Shown: positions 37,531-51,402 of the stretch, in pieces
Numbering within the stretch: the stretch's first letter is position 1
How the letters are laid out: every line of letters starts with the position of its first letter
Origin: Sclerodactyla briareus
Taxonomy: Eukaryota; Echinodermata; Holothuroidea; Dendrochirotida; Sclerodactylidae
Direction of reading: 5' to 3'
Assembly: GCA_026419785.1 (NCBI GenBank)
Contig: JAODTK010004854.1
Location: 1 to 64,000 of the forward strand
Length of the DNA: 64,000 bases
The notes under the pieces: model-generated
The model's input: only the letters and a program-made list of their open reading frames with translations
Database searches by the model: none
What the model was told of the DNA's origin: nothing
Program-made: the position numbers and the translations under genes

Positions 37531-37577
37531 TGATCCGTCAAATGATGTAGTCTAATCTAAGTATAGTAGTATATAGA

Positions 37578-37579
<2 letters not shown>

Positions 37580-37652
<73 letters not shown>

Positions 37653-37868
37653 CTACGACTATATGACTACTACTACAACTACTACTACAACTACTGCTGA
37701 TACTTCTGCTACTACTACTACTACTACTGCTAATATAATAATAATAATAATATTAATAATCAAAATAATACTCCACTACTTAAAACTACTACTACTTACT
37801 ACGAACTACTACTGTGCTACTACTACTATACTAAAAAAAAAAAAAACAAAAAAAAAAAAAAAAAAAAA
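37580..37868. repeat. Compound microsatellite: (GATA)n, (ACT)n, (AAT)n, (A)n
   Basis: Contiguous blocks are (GATA)18 at 37580-37652, ACT/ACTGCT arrays at 37653-37732, AAT at 37733-37760, ACT again at 37770-37830, and almost pure A at 37831-37868. Confidence 0.97.
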
Positions 37869-38234
37869 CTATACTGATATACTAATAGTGCTATAATATT
37901 AACAACACGTTCAGTTGGTTTATTTTCTGTGGTATATACAGTTTGATATGCCATTTTACAGCAGGGGCGCCGTTTCCCGCAGGGACACGGGACGCGTCTC
38001 CACAAAACATTTCAGTGGTGGGGACATGGTATATACCAGGTCCCCACCATCTTGTGAGTGAATTTTGGAAAGTTCCGAAATCCATGATTATCCTGCCATT
38101 ACCGCGTTAGTCGCAACGATCCCCAGTACCCATTAGGCGTTAGCAAAATAAGCAACAAAACTGCTGAATGAGCGGCGAAATGCAAAAGATGTTTCAGGTC
38201 CAACGGATACATTCCCCGAGGTCTGTTTAAATAC

Positions 38235-38700
38235 GCAACGTTAGAAAAATCGCACGATTAAGGCAATTTTGACCTCCTGTGCCTGAATTGACATTCATGT
38301 TGTTTTAGGAATAACAACAGGTTATATTCAACGAGTTCTGTTCAAATGTTACCTCTGGTGACTTGAAATCAACGTCAGTTTTTCGGGACCAAATTTGGTC
38401 CCTACCCACAAAGTTTCCTGAAACCGGAATTTCAACTCGGTATTTTCGTTGTAAAACTGCAAAATGGGGGCAACAGAATTGCAGTGATGCGCCACTTTCG
38501 AAGCTCTTTCGAGATTTCACTAGGGCGGGACACGTGTACCAGTTCAGATCAATCGGATAAAAACCATTGAAGAGTTATTGGTAACGGATAGAGTTTCCGG
38601 CGGCGGACTGGGATTGGCGGCGGAAGAGACAGAGACGGCGGCGGTTACACCCCAAAAACAAATACCGCGGACAATTCCAGTTGTCGCGGGATATAATGAC
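38235..38700 (+). repeat. Dispersed repeat R-C, copy 2, with hairpin tail
   Basis: Order of parts: a 'CCTCTGGTGACTTGAAATCAACGTC.GTTTTTCGGGACC' unit (38350), 'GCAGTGATGCGCCACTTTCGA', 'GAGATTTCAC', 'ACACGTGTACCAGTTCAGATCAATCGG', 'GAGTTATTG', then a GGCGG-rich stretch and a hairpin at 38665-38689 (CCGCGGACAA facing TTGTCGCGG), followed by GATATAATGA. Confidence 0.8.
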
Positions 38701-38789
38701 GCAGCGGTGTATCTGAAAGCTCCCGGAACTGACGTCGACTTCGAGATTGACCTTCAAGATTGTAATGTGAATCGATGACCCCAAAGTCA

Positions 38790-40440
38790 CAAAGGATTTT
38801 CAACAAGTTGAACGTTTACTTAGAATCTCCTCGTCAATCCATGCAAGTTCTTGCACAGCTGAGAGATCATTAGTTTAGGGAGACGGACTAACAGAGAAAG
38901 ATGGTTGAGAAGACGATGACACAATCAAGACTCAACCACTGATACTGCCCTCCAAAGACTGATCGCTAACATATCTTATAGTTAACCCTGTTCGCCTTTC
39001 TCCAGCACGAATTCTATTCATCTGTTTGTTTATTTTCTTGTTATTGTTGTCTGGGAGCTAATTCAGAACCCAGCGGTTTCGCAACCAGGAGGGCTAAACG
39101 ACGCGCTTTTTCGGTCTTGTTTGTTGTATCCAGTTGTTGTTTTTGTTGTTGCGGTCAACTTGCGTGTAAGCTCCCAGCACATATTAATGGGCCCCACGCC
39201 AACCTACCCAAAGGGCGGTGAAGGAAGATGAAGGTGATGAAGGAGGTGAAGGTGGACTTAATTCCTGTTTTATATCGCCTCTTATGATGTTTGTATTCAT
39301 TAATTTATCATCAGTTAACTCTTTTTCTGAATTTTTAATTACTAATTTCCATGAAACGTTGAAATCGTGAAATATTGAAATGAATGACCCATTTCATTAT
39401 CATAATTTGTGTAGCGGAGGAATGCCATTTCCGGCAATCTGGGTGTACATCGTACAGAACATTTCTGCTACCACTCCGCTGAACAATGGTCGCTTCGCTC
39501 AGATAGTCACGTCCCCACCAATTTGCAAAACAAAACGGCGCCCTGTTTTACCGCATGCTTGGGGCGTCATAATACTGATGTATAAGTGGTACCGAAGCTT
39601 TTTTGTTTTTTGAAGCGTGTTCAAGGACACCGTCTTGAACAAAAGACTACGAGGCTAGGATTCCATTGATGCGGAGTTTGTGCAGTGAAAATCATGTTTT
39701 GCGACTGGGGTTGATATTTTAGGAGGAAATAAACTGTATAATAATGTAACAAGGTCATAGACTCACTCATGAAAGGGTCGTTAGATGCTATACTAGGAAG
39801 ATATTCCATAGAATCATTTCTGTGAGGCGTGTTCGTATTCGCTATGGTATCATGACGCGGCTAGGAACTCGTCTCTATCTCAAACTAATCGCAGATGATA
39901 TAAATCTGATTTAGATGATGTGATTCATAATATGTGCTCGCGTGAATCCGCTATTCACGGGTCAGGCCGACCCCCATCTGTACCTAGAGAAGTCCCAGCC
40001 TTATGGTCCTCAAAACGCGCGTCACACATACAATTTAAAAGTGGACCTCTAGTTCTCTTTGCAATGCAGTGGTTAATGCTCAGCACTGACATCTGATTCG
40101 ATCACAGGAGTCTTATTAACTGGAAGTCGAGTTTTGTCGCTTATGCGCTTTTCTTGGAATGCCTCCAGAACGAGGATTGCGCAATAGGCAATTCCACTCC
40201 CCAAATCAAATCGACCACGGAACTAATGCCAAGAAGTCCAATAATTGTATGTACAAAGGAGGGGGGATTTATTATATAAGCGAGTAGGCAAGGAATCTTG
40301 CCTCAATATCAACATTTAGGCTATTATAGAGGCTAATGAAAATGGTGTTGTAGCGTGGGTTTCATAAAATAAAAACTATTCCATGATTAGTTTGTGCTCT
40401 CCAAGGAATTCTTTTACAATATAAGGGCCTCCTACCTCCA
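38790..40440. other. Intergenic, no gene seen
   Basis: Contains GAAGGTGATGAAGGAGGTGAAGG-like purine repetition at 39222-39252. A possible weak tRNA-like B box (GATTCGATCACAGG) lies near 40098. No supported coding frame. Confidence 0.45.
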
Positions 40441-40443
40441 CTT

Positions 40444-41300
40444 ATGAGGTGCACTTTTCCACACACAAAAATCATCACTGTTGGATACGGGGTTCTACTA
40501 GAAAAGCCTACAATATGTATCTATGCCATGGGCTGCAATGTGGACACTCATATGAACCTCAGTCATTTTGCCAGCGGTGCCTACGTGGGCCCCACGTGGA
40601 CACACTTTAATGGGCTCATGAACATCTACCCACATGGGCCCTAAGGAGCTAAAAAATGGCAGGGTGGTTTCAGTGACGCTTTGCAAGCAAACATTCCGGG
40701 TTCGAATTCCAGCAGTCACCGGACCCGTTTTTCCAGGGGGGCTCTAATGCAGTGATTATGGAGAAGGGTCTTGGTCTCACTTCTGTTCCGCTGCAATGCC
40801 AGTAGACTAGTAGACTTTCTTGGTTACTGAGGTCTGTTACGGGATATTTGCAAGTTTCGCTCCTCCAGGTTCCGAGAAGTGGTCGGGTCCTGGAGTTCAC
40901 TGATGGTTCCTTTCGGCAGGGACGTATTATCGTCGCGCAGATTGGGATTAGTTGAACCCCTGCGTTGATATCATCTTAGCACTAGACGAGAAGAGACGGC
41001 GAACGAGTTGTCGTCATGTGCACGATCAATACGACCAGTGGTGACGACCAGGGTTCCTTGATGAGCTTTACTTGGCTTCCTGAACGCATAGAATTCGAAT
41101 CAAATAAAACCCTTCACATTCTGCCCACTCGAAACCTACATGGACCTCATCAAAAACCCCAGCCCATTATTCTCATGAACATATGTCCAAACCGACATGG
41201 CTCATCCACAGGTCAGCCCATCATTCACCTACAACTCAAACCCCACATGGGTCGCATCATCAGCTGCAGATAATTGCCCATGAACATATGCCAACCGACA
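40444..41300. repeat. 'CATGGGCC/GGCCCATG' palindromic repeat blocks
   Basis: Two clusters, about 40525-40645 and 41150-41300, are rich in CATGGG, GGGCCC, CCACATGGG and TGAACATATG words, many of them self-complementary. They flank the tRNA-like segment and unassigned sequence at 40655-40930. Confidence 0.5.
40655..40725 (+). repeat. tRNA-like SINE head (Ala-TGC-like)
   Basis: Reads GGTGGTTTCAGTGACGC, TTTGCAAGCAAACATTCC, then GGGTTCGAATTCCAGCAG, giving D-arm-like, anticodon-like (TGC) and B-box-like parts in tRNA order. The segment at 59505-59590 on - shares 'TCAGTGA.GCT.TGCAAGCAAACATT.CG.GTTCGA.TTCCAG'. The B-box loop has one extra base and there is no closing acceptor stem, so this is a SINE head or tRNA relic, not a functional tRNA. 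Confidence 0.6.
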
Positions 41301-41329
41301 TCGACACAAGGAAGATTGGGCCATGCCTG

Positions 41330-41690
41330 TCGCGATGAATAAAAAATCAGCGATAAAAAGTTTCCAACAAAATCCAGAATGGCCGCCGGGTCGGGTCACA
41401 GGGGCGGAAACAAAAGTTGGTCCCAATACGATCGCCATGTTCCGAAACGCGCAAATCAGCGATAAAAAAGTTCCGCCCAAAAAAAAAAGATGGCCGCCAA
41501 CGTGGTGGTGCGGCGACGCCCACTACGAACTCATCCGAGATTTTTATCGATAAAACATGTGTGCGAAGGTTCAAGTCGATCCGACAATGCGTTGGAGAGT
41601 TATCGCGCTAACACGAAAATTCTCCGGCGGCGGCGGCGCTGGCGAAGACAAAACCATGATATCCCCATGTGGGGATATGATTACTAAGGC
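41330..41690 (+). repeat. Dispersed repeat R-C, copy 3, with hairpin tail
   Basis: Two tandem 'AAATCAGCGATAAAAA.TTCC' units (41343 and 41455), then 'GATGGCCGCC', 'GCGACGCCCACTACGAACTCATC', 'AAACATGTGTGCGAAGGTTCAAGTCGATCCGACAATGCG', 'GAGTTATCGCGCTAACACGAAAATTCTCCGG', (GGC)n, and the perfect hairpin ATATCCCC-ATGT-GGGGATAT at 41659-41678, followed by GATTA. This is the most complete copy. Confidence 0.85.
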
Positions 41691-41699
41691 TGGGATCCA

Positions 41700-43980
41700 T
41701 AGATGCGTATGCGTGTCCGGGCTGGATGTTTGTGAAAATCAAATATTTACAGAAACAAAGTTGGTTTCAGAAGAGAAAACACTATGAGTGTAGCGGAAAG
41801 ACCATAAAGGCAGCAGTCATTCATATGGTCGTGCCGGGCTTATTAAGGAAGTATTCCGTAGAAATAATTTCAGCGTTTCAGCCAATTCCACCGTTGGTTT
41901 GCCTTCATTTAATTTTGGCTTCTGTGGAACCAATATTTATCTTTGCAAACTCATAAAGTAGAACATATTCACACACTGGCCCCGCGCAGTTCACGTAAAT
42001 TGTCGATTTTTCACGTACGCATACCCATCCATGGACTCCTAGCCTTAAGCTGATGTCACACACGCTACTTAGTTCATATAACCTAGGCTTGATGATCTCT
42101 TAATTGTAATCAGTGTTTAGTGGACGGAGAAGCATTTGTCTCGGACAGCTAGGCGCCTCATATTTTGTGAAATAGTGGGTACTGGCGCAGCTGCATGAGA
42201 CTGTAATGGGGGGTTAGGTGTGATCCACCTCCTAATAATGTGTTAGAGGTACGTGGGCCCCTGTTTTAATCTTTCATAATGCCGGAAATTGTAGATCTGA
42301 TACAGAAGCTCTCACTCTGAAAAAAGGTTGTTCCCTTCTCATCGCCATCCCAGCCCACGGGGGGGGGGGGGGGGGGTTACAACAACGAAGAGTACCCACA
42401 GCCTGAAACGTTCAACCAGTAACCCTTGTACTGTCTATTGGAGCAGTTTGTTGCCGTTCTAGTCACCATCTTGCCAAAAGGCATACAACTATAAATACAC
42501 AGTTTTGTGTGAGAAGGTATGTCCGACTGACTGGGAGTGGGAGAGCGCTATTGCACTGGTGGTCACAAGGTTGCATATTTTGCGGATTGAAGACCTATCC
42601 AGTCAATATAAGATTGGGTTTTATCTAGCCCTGCGCAGAAGTCAATGGGAAGCCGTGTTTATTAGCCCCCCCCAACAGCGCCTCATTAACAGTAGGTTTT
42701 AGTGACATGTGATTGGGCGACATGATCCGCATTTGTAATATAAGAATATGTTCCGTTGACAGCCTTCGCTAGTTCGAGCTCTCCATTATAGCTCTAGTTC
42801 GTCCGTGATGTTAAACTTCACGCCTAGATGGTGTTTCTGCCAGACGCAATCGATTTGTTTTTTCGAAATTTATTACGTTGTTTCTATGCTTCCGTAATGA
42901 ATCGTCTGAGTTATTATCAGCGTATTCTGAAACAGGGTAACAATCACTGATGATGTTCCAGATTTTAACATTATGACATACCAACATCACTTTGAAGCAA
43001 CAAAGGTAACTTCGGGCATATGGTGGAAGAAATAAAGATAAAAAACAAACTAACTTTGTTCCCACGATACGCACACAATGAGCGCCTCCAGAGCGCCTCC
43101 TCACTTTGAGTTCGTGGTCTCTGACGTGACTTTGAACAGCTAGGGCACACAATACGCAGTCCACCCGTCCTCTCCCAGTTGATCATCACAGTTTTCCATG
43201 GTCTCGATTGACAGAGATCGCGGGGTATATAGCTCTATGGGTGTAGCCGGCAGCGGGAGGGGGGGGGGGGGGGGGATGAGCTAAATTTAGGGGCGCGAAA
43301 AAACCGTAATCGAAGCGTGAAGCATCTTGAACAAGACTACAGGTACTGAAAAGTACGGTGCGCTTATGCCTGCTCAGACTCCTTGAGAGTAGCATACAAC
43401 CATTCAGTGATGCTTGATGCTTCGCGCGGAGTAGGTCTCGGTCTAATTATTCCTTGCGCATAATAGATTGGAACACGAAACGAAACCAGTGTTTGGGATA
43501 GAGGGCCGTAGCTTCTAGCCCCCCCCCCCCGCCCCACGCCCAAATATTCTATCCCAACTTTGTCCAGTCCCACACACTGTCTCCAAACAAAAACAACCTA
43601 CATTAGGTTGTTTTAGTGATATAATGATCTAAATGATATGGAATGAATTCAATTTTTCAGTGGTATGTTATTCTGTGGTATCTTATATTGTACAATTCAG
43701 ACACAACCTGTTCATATTTGAATTGTGCGAGAACGAAAAGAAATGAAGTGAAACTTCGTTCGCTGAATCCTCAAAACTTCGCTTCGGGCGTGTGTAATTC
43801 GCTATGATTAGTCTTACATTCCCAACGATGAATATTTGTCAGTACAACACCTTCCATATGTAGGACCTTGTTACTACTTGTTAGACCCGAAATGAATGGT
43901 GCACAAGGTACACAAGCCTTGCATTGAGCAAGAGATTACTGCCTGCATGAAGTGTCGTTCCTGCAATCTGTGGAAGGGGG
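41700..43980. other. Intergenic; G tracts and short hairpin
   Basis: G tracts lie at 42360-42376 and 43258-43274. A small hairpin AACAACCTA-CAT-TAGGTTGTT lies near 43595-43616. Short open frames (for example 42811-43164 -) have no recognisable features. Confidence 0.5.
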
Positions 43981-43984
43981 GGGG

Positions 43985-44165
43985 GGAGTGTTATGCTGTC
44001 CACGCGGCCAAACCGATTGTTATCGTGGCCGACTTTATTCTCCGACAAGGAATAGAACATTTACACGTGGACGACGAAAGTGGGCCAGAAAGTCGCGCTC
44101 GACAAGATCGCGCCTGAATTTCGTCGTACACAGGTTCGTCGTACAGTGTGAATGAGCCTTCAGAG
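43985..44165 (-). mobile_element. Possible MITE, end 'AGGCTCATTCACACTGTACGACGA'-like
   Basis: On - the segment begins CTGAAGGCTCATTCACACTG, then GTACGACGAACC and repeated CGACGA/TCGTCG words. Termini with GGCTCATTCACACTG and CGACGA runs are typical of short non-autonomous DNA transposons. The far end is not well defined, near the G10 run at 43976-43986. Confidence 0.4.
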
Positions 44166-44530
44166 TCCATAGCGAACACTATTGCAAATTCAAGTTAATG
44201 CCATTTCTCGTGCCACTTCTACAAAATTGTCTGTGCACGGGCCATGAATGAGTGGGATGCATTGAAAAATTAGGGGGAACATCAAATATATTCATCCTAG
44301 GGTTCCTGCTACGGGTACCAGTTGTCTTTAGACCTAAACATATTTGAAAATTTATCAGGACACAAATAAATATAACATAGATGCCTAAATATTGCGGTCT
44401 TAAATTCGCTACTGCAGTACCATATGCTTGCAAAGTTTTCTTCGCCTCACACCAATATGTTGCGTTGAACTTAGGCTAAAGACGTTCTTATCATATCATC
44501 ATCGGATTCTGACCTCAAACCACGTGACTG

Positions 44531-44824
44531 TCAATTCAGCAGTTCCGCGAATATAGGTACTTTAAAAAAATCTTCGCACCAACTGAGCCATCCTCTACCT
44601 TCATATTGATCATGATACTCCAAGGCGCCCATAAGACATTTGATGGAGGGATAGGTGGTGTGCAGAAACGCAAATTTATTGGTCATGTAGCCAAGTATCA
44701 ACTGCTCTCTTGAGGCATTCTCATCATCCAGTCCAGCAATGATTGGAGGGAGCTTATTCCATTTGATATATTTTTGAAGGATTGTGTGTTCGAACGACCA
44801 AATAGCGAATCGCTGAGCACGCAA
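44531..44824 (-). CDS. Unrecognised open frame, possible terminal exon
   Basis: A 97-codon frame ending in TAA, with a balanced protein-like composition and several aromatic/charged stretches (IWSFEHTILQKYIKWNK, LSWCEDFFKVPIFAELL). Just upstream on - a pyrimidine-containing stretch ends TGCGTGCTCAG, so the exon could begin at about 44815 with RFAIW. No domain family is recognised and no partner exon was found. It could also belong to a mobile element. Confidence 0.3.
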   Translation of the reverse strand: MRAQRFAIWSFEHTILQKYIKWNKLPPIIAGLDDENASREQLILGYMTNKFAFLHTTYPSIKCLMGALEYHDQYEGRGWLSWCEDFFKVPIFAELLN

Positions 44825-45249
44825 GCTCAGGGAACATCGATAATGTCATTCAACCTCGTCTACCCCGCGAACTCGTAAATCCGTCTGAAACCGTCTGTAT
44901 ATAGTCTATATGCCGTACCCTAGTTTCGCAACTGTGGTCCAGACGATTTGGAAATCTGCCTCACGCGGCAATGGGAAATATACGATAGTGGTTCCTCTAG
45001 AATGGCCCAACTCTAACTTACCTCCCACGGGCTTCGACCCTTGTTCCCAGCAGTGGAACTGCGGTTAGGTATAGTATCCCTCTATACGCCTATAGCTGAA
45101 GGCGCAATAAAGGCCGGCAAAATATCTCTGTAAATACCCCTAGCTGTTGCCTGAAACCCATGTCAGGGCAAAAAAGTCGCATCGCATCAACCTGAGAATG
45201 CTCCATCACAGCCGCGGATCCATGAGAGCCAAGACATGACTCATAACCT

Positions 45250-45410
45250 TTCCGTTCCGCACCTGAAGGGGAGGATTGAAACCCACCCTTAGTGACAATG
45301 ACAAGTGGAAGCAACATTGCACACGGAGTTGGGCGTGGAACTCTCCTTCCACTGAGCTATCGTCTATAACCCCGGAGCATACAAGCCACTGAATAGAGAC
45401 AAAATACCCA
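45250..45410 (-). repeat. tRNA-like SINE head
   Basis: On - it reads GATAGCTCAGTGGAAGGAG, close to a tRNA A box and D arm, and about 80 bp later GGTTTCAATCCTCCCC, close to a B box. The spacing is longer than in a tRNA gene and no acceptor stem closes, so a SINE or tRNA relic is more likely. Confidence 0.4.
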
Positions 45411-45414
45411 CGGT

Positions 45415-48400
45415 GTGTGGCTGGTCCGAGTGACAATATCACCAATTGTTGATTGGTTTGGCACAGCAAAATCCACCCTGCAATATCGACGCCAGGCCTA
45501 CGAAATTCTCTTGACAAGACAGGCAAAACAGGTATATCATGAAACGGAAGGATTTCCCAGGAACCAAATCGAGCAGATTGAATTGAATTGGCGACCAGTG
45601 CGGAGAGGTGAACGACACCTCAGCATGCACCACCATCACAGTGCCAACTACAAAACCACGAACGTCAAGTTCTCTCATTTTCCAGACTGGGCCACTCTGG
45701 TTCCGAATGCTCTGCCCGAACCCATCACGTGACATGTCGCCCTAGGTGGGCGGTTTGACTGTGTTTCCCCTTTGTAAACAGCCCCTCATTCACCTCATAT
45801 GTGCAGTATGAACGCTTTTTTTTAACCAATCGGAGATTCGCCTAAACAAATATGTTGGTAATATTCGACCATGGTATGTCCCGAAGAGTGACAGCCCTCT
45901 CCTTTTAAGGAACGGATTCCTCAAATCTTCCTGCTTTAGCCGGCTATGGGCGGCAGCGATCGTAAATTAGCTGGCAACATGATTACGAGGTGGAATCTGC
46001 GTCAAGTGAAAGGAGGGGGGTGGTAAAACCCACCCTCCCCTGGCTACATTCTCGTGAGAGGAGTCCAATCGAGGCTCGAAAATTCGGCTATGCTAGCCTA
46101 GTGTTTCCTGGCGTCCTTTGAAGTAGAAAATGAACCCGCATCCCGGGAAAGTCATTAGCAAAATATATGTTGCTCAGATTGTAATGGAATTCGCATAATT
46201 TAAACAACCTATCAGTCTAGATTGTGGCTTGAAGGAAACGCGATCATCGAGAATATCTACCTCCATCCACACGGTCGATGTTGTCGACAGTTGTGATATA
46301 CATACTGCAACCCTAGCCGAAAATCCGCGCTAGTCCCATTGAACTGGACTCGGCTCAACCACTTCAGCAAGACTGAACTAGATTTGGTTAAGAACCAGGT
46401 GAGTCCACTTCGGTCCCACTGGATCCAGTTTCAGTCCCAGCTGATAGTCCCCAAAAATACCCAATTGGAATTTCAGCTGGGTTCTCTATTGAAAAGTCAA
46501 TGGTGATATATCCCTATATATGGCATCTTGTTTCGGTGCTGTCTGTTTTCATTTTTTTTCTTTCATCAGTTTTGACCACTACCAAGAGCACAGAGGAATA
46601 CACGAAACTGGCAACACACCGAGTACCAGTGGTAAGAATGTGTTGTCATGACTTTAACATTCCATTAAAGCAGTTCTTTCATTACCTGAGGACATTTTAA
46701 TAACGTGCTCTTGGCATGTTGCTAAAAATCTGAATGTGTCGTAAAATGTTATCTGATTTGGCTTAATCGGTTGATTGAAATTGGTCTAATATATATCACC
46801 CTACTCTATCATTTGATGAGGGTTAAAGTACTCTTAAGATACTAGGATTTGTTTCTCGAATCTCCTAGAAATAGAATGGTACACATACACGCAAAACTAT
46901 GACATTAACCAGCAGAGAAGTCATTCCTGGTGTGCAATTCCACGACCACGGGGTTTTTAAACTCTTCATCACAATTGCACGTTAAAAATTCAGCGAAAGA
47001 AGAAGAAGAAGAAGACGAAGAAACAAAGTACCGCACAAGTAAGATCCAATTTGACATATCAATTTTATGATATAAGTTGACACTGATTGATGTGGTACCG
47101 GTAATCATTTGAAATACAATGAACATTTACTAAATTTGTTGAAAACATCAATCAGAGATATGCTACTCTAGCATCAGTGACCTTCCACGCAATTGCGGTA
47201 ACTAATTAGGGAGACACAAATAATGCCTTGATTTATAAATCAATATTTCGTCGTCCCAGCTAATTGCCGGGAACCGTATATGGAGGCAATTTGGTTCATA
47301 TATTTTGCGGAGATGGAAGGCATCATCCCCCCACTCAAAGATACGTAACCCTTATTCACACTTCTGGCTCCGCCACTGAGAAGAACTGTGGACACATACA
47401 AAATGCAGAGATTGACATCAAACCTCTCAGTGTTAACGATTTACGCTATGGGTCATAATGGGTTTTCTGTTTACTTTAAGAAATGAACATTCTAAATTTC
47501 ATTTTTTTTTTTCGCAAAATGACTCATTCAGCGTTCGCAAATACGAACCCGGCAAAAATGGCTCGTTGCAGATTCGCGAACGACACTGTTGGCTTTGGTC
47601 ATAGACTGCTTATGTATATCTCACATGATTGACCTGGGCTTAAAATATTGTCAATGTATTCGTCGTGGTTGCCGCGTCCTATTTCCGGCATCTCTCTGAT
47701 CTGTTGGGACAGTGATAAGGTGTCAGAAGAACAGCTTATCCAGCATCGTCGTCTTCCAACACCAGCCGGAAATGGACGTTGCCGTTCGTATCGCTTCACA
47801 TTAGAAATCCATCAACAACACGGTATATCGAGATCATATTGAACTGGACTACTAGAGTAACGATCTCCCGTGTAAATCTGAATAGAAATGCACTTAGACT
47901 ACTTATCGTCTTACATGAGGTCATGCGAACGGCGTCGACACTTCTCGCCAGTAAATGCCAGAAGGTCTTGCTTCTGTAAAATCAAACGATTGGCTTGGGC
48001 AAGTTTATACATCTTGTTCTGCGATCGAAGTCTTATTTTACGCAACACTGATTTCCACTTAATATGGAGTTATTGACTGGGTGCCCATCCAAGCAAGAAA
48101 TAGTTCATTAATACCACAGATTATGCCATGAAACAGTATTATTGACATACCAATGACTGCCTGTAGACGATTTTAAACATGAAAATATGGTCGTTATTGT
48201 ATATATATATAAGGACATATCAGTATTTCTCATGCAGTTTGGAACAATACACCTCATGTATCAGTACTAAGATATTTCAAATAAGACACTGTGTGTTTAA
48301 TAGCGAATCAGATGAATTAATCATATGCCATAGTTACGCGACAAGCAAGAGTATGAAGATTGTGAAGATACTACGAACTGCTCCATTGTGTGTTCTCCCC

Positions 48401-49410
48401 CAAGCACGAGCTCCATAATGATAACTTGTTTCACACAGTGAACTGATTGTGCCCCGTAACACTGAATAATATGTTTTTTTTCCACGGATAATTTTCATTG
48501 TACGATGGAAAAAATATGGGCAAGCATAGCAACTGATTGAGTAGCAAAGGTAAGAAATGCTCATAGATGTATATAGTTGTATATGAAATGATCTTATATA
48601 TGTTTATAGTTTCGTTACAGTATTTCAGGCTCATCAGAATTGGTAACCTGCTCGTAGTCATTTAAACTGTCAGAAAAATTGATGTATAATATCGTTGAAA
48701 TAATTTTGAACTTTGATAAATGAGACGTTCTGAATAAGTGAGCGTTCAACACATCCCATACAATATTTTCCTTCATTTTGTAATAATATTGTCACTTGAT
48801 CCAGATATACCAGATATTATACCAGAAAAAAATTAAAAATAATACATTATATTTTAAAATTTTCAGGAACCACCGCAACTAATATTTACAAAGAAACTGT
48901 TCGTTCTCGAAATCGCCTATTCAATTGAATAGAGCTCGAACTCATGACAATTGTTGTCGTAAATTATAAATTGTTATAGGTCTACATTAAGTAAAAAACA
49001 AAACGATATATCTCTATACACCCCAAATTTACAACCGTATTGAATTGAAATATAAACTATTCTGCTTTTATGTACATAAAGCACCTGGAAATTTTTAGAA
49101 ACAACATCCCCCCCCCCCCGAAAAAAAATCCCAAAATTTCTTTCACAAATTCTTGCGAACAGATATTTCAATGAATACCCAGTTGACAGTTATATGTGCG
49201 CATGCCCCCAGGGTGAAAATAAACAGAGAGTATAAATTATAGCCAGGCCTGGGCTCATATAGCATGAAGGTACTGTACTAATAATTATTCCATTTGGGAA
49301 ACGTCAACAAGTAGAAACAGAAAATCTATTACCAAATTAATTCTTTGCCAGCATTAATATTCCGAAAAGCACCATTAGATGAATTAGGAAATTTAAAAAA
49401 ATTATACAAG
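45415..49410. other. Intergenic, no supported gene
   Basis: Frames of about 100 codons overlap on both strands at 45415-45735 without motifs. The 47300-47384 stretch (on -) belongs to the 'AGTGGCGGAGCC' G-tract repeat. The remainder is A/T-rich, with a C10 tract at 49109-49118. Confidence 0.45.
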
Positions 49411-49423
49411 AACAGAAATCAAG

Positions 49424-50335
<912 letters not shown>

Positions 50336-50559
50336 ATACGGTGAATCTACCAAGATTTCACATTCTATCAGTTAGTTCTGGCATTCAGTGTTAATGTTCT
50401 CGTTCTCTCGGAGGATGTACTCGAAGCCGTCCTCTTCATGGTCCGTGCCGCGAAAGCGATCAATTCTGAAGCCAGGGGGTTGGCCAAAATTATTTCGAAG
50501 AAGACTGTCTTAGCTCCTGTGGTATAGGCACACCTGCTGACGGTTGATACTGTCAACCA

Positions 50560-51400
50560 CTAACAGCACTGTTCAAGTAAATGCTTCCATTTCGAACTCG
50601 AGGTCGTATACTTAGTAGCAACAATTAGAATAGCCAAACTGAAACACCTAGCTTCAAATAGGAATTAGTGGTTAGTGGAAAATGTAAGGTCCAAATCGGG
50701 AACTTCAGTCTGTTTTGTCAAAATTATATTAAATGTTGACGAAATACTGCAACGTTACTGTTAGACATTCAGTCGAAACGAGCAATTTGATTGTCACTTA
50801 TCAGGCGGGGTATTCAAGGTAATGTACTGGGAATCACTCTGAAAAGCTGAACAAGTGTTGTCTAGTGGTGAAGCAGTGGTGAAGCGAATAGCTGACTGAT
50901 GTGATGCCTGGAGCGATAGAAGTTTATATCACCCTGATTGCCTCAGTATAACTTCCGCCAGTAGTTCAATCACTACGTCATCCGTGTTACTAATATTCCT
51001 TTTCGGGAAACTGACCATGTTGACGACTCTTTCATTCCAACGAATTGCCACATGTCATTCTGGGGATGAACGCGCGTATTTACCATTACACCCATGACTG
51101 CCTAAACCAGGGCAGGGGGCATTCCTGGGTCAACCCGTGACTAGGCTGTTGAGGTTTACAATTCGTGTTCATCCCTACTCCTTACTTGACAAAGAAATGG
51201 TAGTTAGGGGTCGGTCAAGTTTACACCCAATAACGGCTAATATTTAACTGCACTTTCTCCACTGCACCTCAAGTTGTAGTGTTTAGGCCTGAAAACCCCC
51301 AAGCCCCCAACGCCCAACTACAACAAAACGAAATATTGAGAGGTGACGCTGTTCGTCATTTTCATTCTTTTGCGGAAGGCAGAAGGATCTATGCAGTCAC
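50560..51400. other. Region upstream of the astacin gene, no exon seen
   Basis: Should contain the promoter, signal-peptide exon and pro-region if the gene is intact. I could not identify them. Contains a direct repeat TGGTGAAGCAGTGGTGAAGCG at 50869-50886. Confidence 0.4.
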
Positions 51401-51402
51401 GC

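Noticed and set aside
45250-45410. Functional tRNA gene
   Set aside because: A- and B-box-like words are too far apart and no acceptor stem closes. The other tRNA-like segments were rejected as intact genes for similar reasons.
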